Of a stretch of DNA of 26,452 nt, positions 10,348-19,281 are shown piece after piece (within the stretch, counting starts at the first letter, position 1; each line of letters begins with the position of its first letter). The DNA is from Oehlia diaphana. Taxonomy: Eukaryota; Glomeromycota; Glomeromycetes; Glomerales; Glomeraceae. Location of the stretch: contig QZLH01000237.1 in the NCBI GenBank assembly GCA_003833135.1, forward strand, positions 25,432 to 51,883. Reading direction: 5' to 3'. The notes beneath the pieces were generated by a model, which was not told where the DNA came from, searched no databases, and saw only the letters and a list, made by a program, of their open reading frames with translations. Made by a program: the position numbers and the translations under genes.

Positions 10348-10903
10348 GGCGTTTAACTCACCGACAATTACTTCACCGACAATCATTTATCGACAAAAAC
10401 GTTTCACCGACAAACGTTTCACCGACATACAGTATATATGAAATTAAATATAAATATTTTACATATATTTTTATATGTAATAGGGAATTTTTTTTTTGTT
10501 AATAACCGTATTTCTTTGTTAGATTTAATAAAATACAAAAAACTACTACTATTTATTTCCTTAGGGGAATAACACATTACTTTTCACGATAGTTTATTTA
10601 TTTTTTTTTAATAAATGTATTAATGTTTTGTTGTGATGATCAAAAACTAAAAAGTTTATATATATGTATATTTGTTAGTAATGCGCATTTCTTTTATTAT
10701 TCACAATAACATAAAAAAAATAAAAAAAAAAATAATAAACATAACTATATGTTATTTTATCTACTAACCCGTCTAAGATGGAAGTATCAATACTTATTAG
10801 ATCTAAACTAAATATCCAAAAAAGTTTTTATAATAAAATATCTCATATTCAATATTTATTTTTTATGTCGGTGAAATGATTGTCGGTGAAATGAACCAGA
10901 CCC
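10348..10903. mobile_element. Foldback-like element B (full copy)
   Basis: The left end has about five 15-16 bp units around TTTCACCGACAAACG. The right end has two inverted units (ATGTCGGTGAAATGATTGTC). The outer ends read GGCGTTTAACTCACCGAC and GTCGGTGAAATGAACCAGACCC. The interior is AT-rich and non-coding. Words such as CCTTAGGGGAATA, TTTGTTAGTAA, CTACTAACCCGT and TTATTAGATCTAAACTAAATAT recur in inverted orientation in element C at 17081-17613. The element is non-autonomous and its transposase source is unknown. Confidence 0.75.
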
Positions 10904-11163
10904 TTGGGGGGTCTTGGGGCACATTATCAAATTTCGCCTTTAATTAACCGGACGAATGGCGCAGTAAAATTACACGTGATTGTAGATCATCCAATCACAG
11001 GGTAACTTTTTAGACGGACCATTCCTTCCTTGGGAAGCAAAATTTTGGGTAGAAAGTATGTTTCAAAGTTAAAAACTTCGAAAAATGTTGCAACTTTAAA
11101 CTTCTATTTATTAGATAATTTTTTTAAATTCATGACTGAATAATTTTTGTAATAAATTTTTCT
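10904..11163. other. Spacer, nothing recognised
   Basis: The sequence next to element B has TTGGGGGGTCTTGGGGC. The rest is mixed sequence without a supported gene. Confidence 0.4.
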
Positions 11164-11433
11164 TCAAAACAATTCGTATAAAGTATCTTTGACATGTTTT
11201 TTAAATGGTATTTCGACACCGCCTGGGATTGGCATTTTCTGCTTTATAGTCCGGGCGAAATTTCCCAGGCGAGTGAACTTCCGCTTGCTATCGAATTTAA
11301 TAAGAAGGCTTGGACAAAGATTCCGAAGAATATGATTCGAAAAAATAATATGTATATTAGCATAAAACATGTACAGTATCACGGACAGAGTCTCGTATCA
11401 TGTATTTATTTTTTGTCTTTCGTTCTGTATTAA
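11164..11433. other. GC-richer islet open on both strands; possible gene relic
   Basis: A minus frame (11382-11164, 72 codons) and a plus frame (11194-11433, 79 codons) overlap in a stretch clearly less AT-rich than its surroundings. The minus frame has a basic run, KRKFTRLGNFARTIKQKMPI, and the plus frame has WDWHFLLYSPGEIS. Neither matches a family I know, neither has a convincing exon partner, and at most one can be real. I cannot choose a strand. Confidence 0.3.
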
Positions 11434-11558
11434 TAAAATTTTTCTTGGCAATATTTTGGTACCGGAGGCCTTTAGCTGAAAATTCATCATGTGAAACAAA
11501 AACACGCGCAAGGCTTTATCGTATTCTTGAGTTATAAATGATAAAGGAGTTGGTTTTC

Positions 11559-11567
11559 TATATAAAA
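11559..11567 (+). promoter_or_regulatory. TATA-box-like site
   Basis: TATATAAAA lies 46 bases before an ATG at 11613. That ATG is followed by 28 coding bases (MPTAPRRLQ) and a consensus 5' splice site, AAA|GTGAGT, at 11641. TATA, leader, ATG and donor are in the order expected for the start of a plus-strand gene. No second exon could be found: joining to acceptor candidates such as CACTAG before 11828 gives stops after a few codons. Confidence 0.35.
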
Positions 11568-11612
11568 TGAAACGGATAGTGGTATCTCAAGGGAGGAATA
11601 AAGCAAAAAAGT

Positions 11613-11681
11613 ATGCCTACCGCCCCTAGACGCTTACAAAGTGAGTATGGCAGTTCCTTCTCGCTACTCCGCATTACTATC
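11613..11681 (+). other. Possible first exon or 23-codon mini-ORF
   Basis: Unspliced, the ATG at 11613 gives a 22-residue peptide. Spliced at 11641, it gives a 9-residue exon 1 with one leftover base. The composition is GC-richer than the flanks (CCTACCGCCCCTAGACGC). It may be a real exon 1 whose partners are decayed or beyond recognition, or a promoter fragment moved here. Sequence from 11682 to 11960 shows pyrimidine-rich tracts but no supported exon. Confidence 0.3.
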
Positions 11682-11960
11682 TAAATTTTCGTGGGTTATT
11701 CTATCTATCCATAAACCAATATCATCTAATGTGCTAATGTAACCATCTTTCTTCGTGGTATTTCTCTCATAAAACCCTTGAACCGTTTGTCCGTATTCTT
11801 CTTAATTTTCCCTCCAAATTTGCACTAGACGATTTAATAGTTAATCCATGAAATATTTCTTCCTTCCACAACGTCATCCTTTTCCCCCCTACATTGTAAC
11901 ACTGATAATTTGTTATTTGTCGGACTATACTAAAATGTCCGTCTATATTTACCCCAGTAT

Positions 11961-12151
11961 CGCCCCAAGATTTCTAAGTAAAATTCCACCCCCACGTGAC
12001 CAGTGATGTTTAAGGGGGCGTGAAAAATATTTTTTTTTTTACCACTAAAAATTCTCTGTCCCCAGAATACTTATGAAAAAATGAAAACGGTGGGGTGTGA
12101 CCCTGGGTGACATTTTGTGCAGGTCACGTGGGGGTGAAAAATCTTGGGGCG
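11961..12151. mobile_element. MITE-like hairpin element with CACGTGACC arms
   Basis: CGCCCCAAGATTT (11961-11973) and CCACCCCCACGTGACC (11986-12001) return inverted as GGTCACGTGGGGGTG (12122-12136) and AAATCTTGGGGCG (12139-12151). The left arm carries about 10 extra bases between its two blocks. The interior also has G-rich segments (GGTGGGGTGTG, AAGGGGGCGTG). The arms are very GC-rich against the AT-rich flanks. There is no coding frame and no clear target duplication. Confidence 0.65.
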
Positions 12152-12604
12152 ACTATCCGTCTGGCACGTGACGATGCACAATACACTTTGGACTTAATAA
12201 CAATTACTCATATTGCTTACGCGAAAAAAAATCACTATCTTATGATCCTGATGTGGGTTCTGTCATGACTCATGAGTATATAATTTAAATAATATAAATA
12301 TGTCAGTTTTCTTTATCTTTTTTTTCTTTGTTTTCTTTATTTTCTTTTTTTTTAGGTCTCTTCTCGGTCTTTTTTATTCTTAGGCCCCTTTTCTTTACGT
12401 CTTCCTTTAGGTATGTGGGTTGTTGTGTGTAGGTTTGTGTGTAGGTTTGTGTGTAGGTTTGTGCATGGGTTAATCATCAATTCAACAAGACTGAAATTCG
12501 AAATATAAGTAAACTTACACTCATTTAATAAGAAAGATTTTTCAATGCTTATATCTAAATTTAATGAAATAAATTAATTACCTTATTTATTTTATTGCAA
12601 AAGT
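12152..12604. other. Spacer grading into pyrimidine-rich sequence
   Basis: No gene is seen. A T/C-rich tract at 12305-12420 leads towards the satellite. A perfect three-copy 12-bp repeat (GTGTGTAGGTTT) occupies 12425-12460. Confidence 0.6.
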
Positions 12605-13952
12605 TAAATATATTTCCTTGCTCTTTTCTCTTCCCCCTATTGCTTTGCTTTTCCCTTTCGTTTTCCCCTTTCCCTTTCGTTTCTCCTTTCCCTATCATTT
12701 TCCCTTTCCCATCATTTTCTCCTTTCCCTGTCGTTTTCCCTTTCCCTTCGTATTCCCTTCCCTTTCGTTTCCCCTTCCCTTTCGTTTTTCCCTTTCCCTA
12801 TCTTTTTTCCCCTTCCCTTTCGTTTCCCTTTATCGTTTTTCCCTTTCCCTATCGTATTCCCCTTTCCCTTTCATTTTTCCCTTTCCCTTTCGTTTTCCCT
12901 TTTCCCTGTCATTTTCTCCTTTCCTTTTCATATTCCTCTTTTCCCATCGTTTTACCCTTTTCCCCTTTCCCCATCGTTTCCCTTTCCCTTTCATATTCCT
13001 CTTTCCTATCATTTTCCCCTTCCCCATCGTTGTCTCCTTTCCCTTTCGTATTCCCCTTTCCCATCGTTTCACCTTTTCCCTATCGTTTTTCCCTTTCCCT
13101 ATCATTTCCCCTTTTCCCTATCATTTTTCCCTTACCCTTTCATTTCCCCTTTCCCTTTCATTTTCCCTTCCCCATCGTTTCTCTTTCTATTTGTTTTCCC
13201 CTTCCCTTTCGTATTCCCCTTTCCCATCATTTTCCCCTTCCCTGTCATTTTCTTTTTTCCCTTTTGTATTCCCCTTTCCCTTTCATTTTCCCTTTCCCTA
13301 TCGTTTTCCCTTTTCCCTGTCATTTTCTCCTTTCCTTTTCGTATTCCTCTTTCCCCATCGTTTTACCTTTTTCCCCTTTTCCCATCATTTCCCTTTCCCT
13401 TTCATATTCCTCTTTCCTATCGTTTTCCCCTTCCCCATCGTTGTCTCCTTTCCCTTTCGTATTCCCCTTTCCTATCATTTCACCTTTTCCCTATCATTTT
13501 TCCCTTTCCCTATCGTTTCCCCTTTTCCCTATCATTTTCCCCTTACCCTTTCGTTTCCCCTTCCCCATCGTTTCTCTTTCCATTTGTTTTCCCCTTCCCT
13601 TTCGTATTCCCCTTTCCCATCGTTTTCCCCTTCCCTGTCATTTTCTTTTTTCCCTTTCATTTTCCCCTTTCCCTATCATTTTATCCTTTCCCTTTCCTTT
13701 CGTTTTTCCCTTTCCCTATCGTTTTCCCCTTTCCCTGTCGTTTTCTTTTTTCCCTTTCGTGTTCCCCTTTCCCCTTCCCTTTCATTTCCCCTTCCCTTTT
13801 GTTTCCCTTTCCCTATCATTTTCCTTTTCCCTATCATTTTCTCATTTCCCTTTCCTTTCATTTTTCCCTTTCCCTATCGTTTACCCCTTCCCTATCATTT
13901 TCCCCTTTCCCTATCATTTTCCCCTTTCCCCCCCCCCCCCCCCCCCCCCCCC
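12605..13952. repeat. Pyrimidine satellite with higher-order repeat, ending in poly-C
   Basis: The plus strand is almost pure C and T, built from units of about 18 bp of the form CCCTTTCCCTATCGTTTT (ATCG, ATCA, TTCG and GTCA variants). A higher-order copy is visible: CATTTTCTCCTTTCCTTTTC occurs at 12910 and 13321, and GTTGTCTCC at 13029 and 13440, both 411 bases apart. After loss of 18 bases (one basic unit), later landmarks are 393 apart (13211 and 13604). The array ends with 25 C at 13928-13952. Purine/pyrimidine asymmetry removes stop codons, so all the long Ser/Phe/Pro open frames here are artefacts. Confidence 0.92.
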
Positions 13953-14603
13953 NNNNNNNNNNNNNNNNNNNNNNNNNNNNNNNNNNNNNNNNNNNNNNNN
14001 NNNNNNNNNNNNNNNNNNNNNNNNNNNNNNNNNNNNNNNNNNNNNNNNNNNNNNNNNNNNNNNNNNNNNNNNNNNNNNNNNNNNNNNNNNNNNNNNNNNN
14101 NNNNNNNNNNNNNNNNNNNNNNNNNNNNNNNNNNNNNNNNNNNNNNNNNNNNNNNNNNNNNNNNNNNNNNNNNNNNNNNNNNNNNNNNNNNNNNNNNNNN
14201 NNNNNNNNNNNNNNNNNNNNNNNNNNNNNNNNNNNNNNNNNNNNNNNNNNNNNNNNNNNNNNNNNNNNNNNNNNNNNNNNNNNNNNNNNNNNNNNNNNNN
14301 NNNNNNNNNNNNNNNNNNNNNNNNNNNNNNNNNNNNNNNNNNNNNNNNNNNNNNNNNNNNNNNNNNNNNNNNNNNNNNNNNNNNNNNNNNNNNNNNNNNN
14401 NNNNNNNNNNNNNNNNNNNNNNNNNNNNNNNNNNNNNNNNNNNNNNNNNNNNNNNNNNNNNNNNNNNNNNNNNNNNNNNNNNNNNNNNNNNNNNNNNNNN
14501 NNNNNNNNNNNNNNNNNNNNNNNNNNNNNNNNNNNNNNNNNNNNNNNNNNNNNNNNNNNNNNNNNNNNNNNNNNNNNNNNNNNNNNNNNNNNNNNNNNNN
14601 NNN
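13953..14603. other. Assembly gap (651 N)
   Basis: Unknown bases flanked by poly-C on both sides (13928-13952 and 14611-14624). The satellite probably continues through the gap; its true length is unknown. Confidence 0.98.
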
Positions 14604-15062
14604 CCCCTTCCCCCCCCCCCCCCCGATCAATGTTGCTGCACCTCAACGTGGTGATCAGGTGACAACAAGTTTTTTTTAAAAGACTTGGCTAAGTCAGCAA
14701 CAATGCAAAGATTTTCCAGAATAACATTCTTAGGATTTACACGTTGAAGAAATTTTTTATTATTCAAATTTAAACAATGATTTTCTATTGTAATAAAAAA
14801 AAATAAAGTGTAAGTTGATTAACATTATTACTATGATTGATTTTGTTTTTTATCTCATTTATTACATGTTTTTTAATTTGTTGAATATGTATGGTTAAGT
14901 CAACATGATAGATTTTCTTGGAATAAAATTCCGAACTCTTAATTTATTAGAAATTCACGTAAAAGACAAATTTTTTAAAAATTTTTAAAAATTTCTAAGC
15001 CAATAAAATCACTAGTAGAGGCATATAAAAAAAATCTTAAAGCATGTGAAAAAAAATTAATA
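14604..15062. other. Poly-C edge of the gap and spacer
   Basis: After the C-rich edge the sequence changes abruptly at 14625 to unique DNA, with a small GC-richer patch at 14630-14670, then AT-rich spacer. No gene is supported. This is the 3' flank of the minus-strand gene at 15063-15982. Confidence 0.6.
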
Positions 15063-15982
15063 TTACAAAATAAATAAATTTTTCTGTAAATAATTAAAAA
15101 TTGAAGAGCATAAAATTTTTAATGAGCGATATGAAATATTAATTAATAAAGGAATAAGTGGAAGTATATACGAAGAGAAACCTAAGGTACAACTTAAATA
15201 TCTTGCTTTACATGCAATTTTAATATTATCTGGTAAATAATGATTAAAATCACAATTAAAAGGGATTTGACCGAGATATGAATATGTAATCACGAATCTA
15301 CATCCAACTATTAAAATAGAATATTATTAATAAAAATCAATTTTAAGGTAAAATTATTATGTTAAATTAAAACTTACCCATTAATATCACAAATTGGGTA
15401 TATATATTATAGCTGATTTTCAAGAAAATTATCGGATTATTCAACAAGTTAAATAAATATGATAATAAAATAATTTAATTATACTTACACAATATATATC
15501 CCGAAACTTTCATCATCATCATTCATGTATTGTATTGCTAAAAAAAAAATGCAATTAGTATTAAATTTTATCTAAAATTAATTCAAAATTAATTACTTAC
15601 TAAATATTATTAATAATAAATTTCCAATAAAATAACTATAAAAAAAATTACATAAATTATATATAATTATATTATAATATTAAATTTATTAAATTAAAAT
15701 TAGATAATATATAAAATTATTTATTTACAAGAAATTTGTATAAATCATGGTAAAGTTTTCTCGATGTACACCGTAATCATTATAATCTCCAATGTCAAAT
15801 AAAGTTTTCAGATGCCAAATTTCTATATTTTTTAACAAAATAATTAATTATTAAAGGGTCAGATTAAACAAAATTATTTAAAAATTATTAAAAATGAATC
15901 AATATTTATATATACCTGCACCAATACATATAATAAAATAAAGAATAAAAACAATTTTATAAATAATAGTGGAAATTTTCAT
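15063..15982 (-). CDS. Four-helix membrane protein, MARVEL-like, six exons
   Basis: Exons: 15982-15916, 15822-15729, 15635-15601, 15537-15489, 15412-15378 and 15307-15063. Every intron is GT-AG (donors GTATAT, GTAAAT and GTAAGT three times; acceptors TATAG, TATAG, TTTAG, ATCAG, AATAG) and reading phase is kept through all five junctions, giving 174 residues. Hydrophobic helices lie at about 5-22, 49-67, 83-104 and 129-150. An acidic loop NDDDE (71-75) separates helices 2 and 3, and a Cys-bearing loop (C112, C126, C133) precedes helix 4. Four helices with this spacing and an N-terminal helix without a cleavable-signal pattern resemble fungal MARVEL-domain proteins of membrane microdomains; that assignment is inferred from topology. 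An alternative sixth intron (donor GTATAT near 15169, acceptor TTTACAG near 15083) would change the C-terminus. The start is the only ATG before the first helix. Confidence 0.82.
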
Positions 15983-16018
15983 TTTTTTAAAATTTTTAAT
16001 TTTTTAATTTTTTTTTTA

Positions 16019-16051
<33 letters not shown>

Positions 16052-17080
16052 TGGTCCCACTATTTTTACAAGAATATTGTGTTAATTTATATAAGATTTT
16101 TTGGTTTTTTTTTTAAAAAAAAAAAAATTGAAAATATAAATAAACTTTTATTTTAATTCGTAATATATTACCGTTTATATAATAATAAAGATTGAAAAAA
16201 TATTTTAGTTTTTCCTTATGACTGTTAAAAAAAATAATATTTGTTTTTTTTCACTCAATGTTTTTTTTTACAGCTTACAATAATCGCATCTTATTTTAGA
16301 ATAATGCGATTTATTTTCTCGAATCACGTGAAAATAAATGTTTGTTCTTTTTTCTTTTTTTAACATTCTATAAAGAAATTGCTTGATGATATAAAAGTCA
16401 AAAAATATAAAGTTATTAATGATCGTCTTTATTTCTTAACAAAATAGATAAATCTTTTTGCCTTTAGGGAATTCTATCGAAAAAAACAATAACATGAAAT
16501 TTAATTTCTAATTTGGGAAATAAACAAAGAATAATAAGATTCCTGATCGAAAATATCATAAAATATAAATACCGGTTTCATTTTTTTGACTTATAAATAT
16601 AAATAATAATAATTTAATTTAGTTCTTGTACTAATTTTGATAATTAATGAAACCATTTAAGTGCAAACAATGACAAGCAAATGATCGTATTTCCGGACAA
16701 ACCTCGGATTTTCCGAAGATCCGAACAATTAGATAAATGTTGGAACTCAAATATAAACAATATTTGTTTAAATTTATTTCTCGATTTCTTTTTTTATAAT
16801 CGAATATCAAACCAATAATTTAATATTTTTGACAAGTCGGAATTAGTAGTAGTTGGAACTAGAAATTTTACGGATCAACAAGACTCATTTACTATTTATA
16901 GTTTTTGTTTTATTATTATTTATTTATAAACAGTTGTACAAAAATAAAATAAAATAAAATAAAATAAACTTATCGTACGACATATACACTTGTCTATAAA
17001 CCTAGGCTTATACATACAATAATATACCAATTCTGGGACTAACATTTTTGCTAATGTAAGAAAATAAAACACTTAATATT
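15983..17080. other. AT-rich spacer upstream of the membrane-protein gene
   Basis: Contains long T and A runs (16008-16050, 16106-16128), an 8-bp inverted repeat AATCGCAT/ATGCGATT at 16282-16289 and 16304-16311, and an AATAA-type pentanucleotide microsatellite near 16945-16968. A small hairpin CGGATTTTCCGAAGATCCG lies near 16705-16725. No gene is seen. Confidence 0.5.
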
Positions 17081-17613
17081 CACCGACATAAAAACAAATA
17101 TATTTCATTACAAAAACTTTTAGATATTTAGTTTAGATCTAATAAATATTGATACTTACTTCCATCTTTTACGGGTTAGTAGATAGAATAAAATATAGTT
17201 TTGTATTTTTATTTTTTTTTTATATATATGTTATTATAAATTCATTAAAATAATAAAAGAAATGCGCGTTACTAACAAATATATATATACATGAATAAAC
17301 TTTTAGTTTTTGAACATGAAATTTCAAAAATCATAAAAAATTCAATGGATTTATTTACTCATTTAGAAAATTATCAATAATACATTTCGTTATTAAAAAA
17401 AAAACTGTTGTGAAAAGTATGTGCTATTCCCCTAAGGAAATCTAAGTAGTTTTTTTGTATTTTACTAAATCTGACAAAGAAATACGTATTACTAAAAATT
17501 CCCTATTTCATATAAAGATATATGTAAAAATATTTAAAATTTTTATATTTAATTTTATATATATATCGGTGAAACGTTTGTCGGTGAAATGATTGTCGGT
17601 GAGTCAAACGCGA
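17081..17613. mobile_element. Foldback-like element C, inverted copy of element B
   Basis: Read on the minus strand, this follows element B from its left end (GCGTTTGACTCACCGACAAT) through the shared interior words (CCTTAGGGGAATAG, TTTGTTAGTAACGCGCATTT, TCTACTAACCCGT, TATTTATTAGATCTAAACTA) to ATGTCGGTGAAT. It has an interior insertion absent from B (around 17310-17385). It lacks the outermost right-end unit of B, so one end looks truncated near 17081. It is non-coding. Confidence 0.75.
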
Positions 17614-17763
17614 CCCAATCCGACCCATCGTCCCTCCGAATCTCCCTCCAAAATTAGTATTACATAAAAATATTTTTGATTACTATCCCTTTTATTTATT
17701 TTTATAAAAAAATAATTTTGGAAGAATGTCCTCTCCAGTTAAATTAAAAATTTTCTATAATCC
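17614..17763. other. Spacer with short inverted repeat
   Basis: CTCCAAAATTA near 17645 pairs with TAATTTTGGAAG near 17714. No gene is seen. Confidence 0.4.
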
Positions 17764-18124
17764 TGTAATTCCTCAAATATCAAGAAAAGGATGTCTTTAT
17801 TAAGCCTGGCCATTCTTTTTCGAAAAATAATCTTGTAATCCCTCAAATATCAAGAAAAGGATGTCTTTATTAAGCTTGGCTATTCTTTTTCGAAAAATAT
17901 TCTTGTAATTCCTCAAATATCAAGAAAAGGATATCTTTATTAAGTTTTGCCATTTGTTTCATCACATGTCTTGAATTTCTTCAGAATAATCTTGTAATTC
18001 CTCAAATATCAAGAAAAGGATATCTTTATTAAGTTTTGCCATTTGTTTCATCACATGTCTTGAATTTCTTCAGAATAATCTTGTAATTCCTCAAATATCA
18101 AGAAAAGGATATCTTTATTAAGTT
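17764..18124. repeat. Five-copy tandem array of the F-box start segment
   Basis: CCTCAAATATCAAGAAAAGG begins at 17771, 17841, 17911, 18000 and 18089, giving spacings of 70, 70, 89 and 89 bases. Read on the minus strand, each core encodes LNKDILFLIFE. The 89-base units also contain in-frame ATG and TGA, so each is a 26-codon mini-frame starting MAKLNKDILF and ending EEIQDM. Neither period is a multiple of three, so the copies do not fuse into one protein. Confidence 0.9.
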
Positions 18125-18248
18125 TGGACTTCAGAATAAAAACTAGAAAAATGATAGTTTTTTCATAATTTTTTTTATAGGGAGTTAAATGTGTAAATTT
18201 TGTTTTTTCATTTAGAAAAAGATGAATGATTTCATTGAAAATAATCAT
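17764..18248 (-). pseudogene. Scrambled F-box pseudogene with tandem F-box starts
   Basis: Minus-strand translation gives the N-terminal F-box signature LNKDILFLIFEELQD, matching LNRDVLYLIFKELHN of the gene at 22355. Upstream of it in the same frame (18248-18180) is IIFNEIIHLFLNEKTKFTHL. That string matches residues of the 22355 gene lying about 100 positions after its F-box (IIYNEIIRLFININTKFTHL). The domain order is therefore reversed, so this is a rearranged relic. The F-box start segment is repeated five times (see the array entry). It cannot make a normal F-box protein, although several copies keep their own ATG and short open frame. Confidence 0.8.
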
Positions 18249-18829
18249 TCTTGAAAGCCTTTTTAATAAGATGACTATTCAAGATTAAATTAATAACGAA
18301 TTTTATGGTTGAAAAGTGCGTTCAAATGATGTTTATATACTTTTTACAGTCTATAACTAGGAAACGAAAACAGAAACGGAAACGGGATATTGCTTAGATT
18401 GTTTTGTTTTGCCACGTACCGGACTTGACGGACAGCAATAGAAAGCCATAATAGCCACAAGTATTAAGATATTATTGATGGTATGTAAATCATAAATATA
18501 AACTGATACTATCCGAGTCTGAGCCACTTCAGGCTATGTAATCATAAAACATGGTTTGATAATCAATATAACGATAATCACCATCATACATTCAATAAAA
18601 TATGCAAGATATTAGGTTACAAAGATGATAAAAATAATCTCTTTATTCATACCTTTCAATTAATAAAACTCAAAAACAACATTGGATACACAACGGTACT
18701 GTTGGATTAATTAGATGTATTTTAAGTTGGTCAAGTTACAGTATATTAAGTCAGCTCTAACTGATTATCATTTAAAGTTAACCCAATTAAAATTCGACAC
18801 ATTCATGCTGCACAGACTAATTTTGTTGA
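18249..18829. other. Spacer, no gene recognised
   Basis: Moderately complex, AT-rich sequence. I see no sustained open frame with consistent splice sites. Confidence 0.4.
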
Positions 18830-18830
18830 T

Positions 18831-18925
18831 CGCAAGTGCTGTGGCTATGCTGTAAGATTTTCTATTTGCTTGTCGCAAGTGCAGTAATATCGGTGGCTAT
18901 GCTGCAAGATTTCCTGTTCGATATC
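18831..18925. repeat. Diverged direct duplication
   Basis: CGCAAGTGC...GTGGCTATGCTG(T/C)AAGATTT occurs twice, beginning at 18831 and 18874, with a short insertion in the second copy. Confidence 0.65.
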
Positions 18926-18972
18926 ACGCATGCGCCTGCAGACGGATTTTACGGTTAACTACGCAAGTATCA

Positions 18973-19281
18973 TAATGCAGTAAGCCACAAAAAATCTAGC
19001 CGTAAGTGTTGCTACTTTTTTGTAATTATTGATCTTTAATATTTCTCTGGGAATTTTATTCTTCAACGTTGACTATAACGATCGATGGAAAAATTACCAA
19101 CAATGTAAATAAAGCATTTAAAATTGTGAATTAATTAATTGGCTGTTTGCAAAATTTTGAAGATATCAACTAATAATTAAATTTGAACTAGAGTTTCATG
19201 ATTTTTAAGAAAGATTATTATAAAAAAAAAAAACTTTCAATTAAAATTTTTGATTAAATTTTTTTGTGGCTTGCTGCATTA
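18973..19281. mobile_element. Inverted-repeat element, TAATGCAG ends
   Basis: TAATGCAGTAAGCCACAAAAAA at 18973-18994 returns inverted at 19260-19281 with one mismatch in 22. The 309-bp segment has no coding frame. The right end alone is repeated at 19617-19638 inside the neighbouring duplication. Confidence 0.6.

Noticed and set aside
12595..14679. Very long open frames (up to about 690 codons) on the plus strand and several on the minus strand
   Set aside because: They arise because the satellite is almost free of purines on one strand and so lacks stop codons; they also run through the N gap. The products are low-complexity Ser/Phe/Pro/Leu or Lys/Gly/Glu with overlapping frames equally open.
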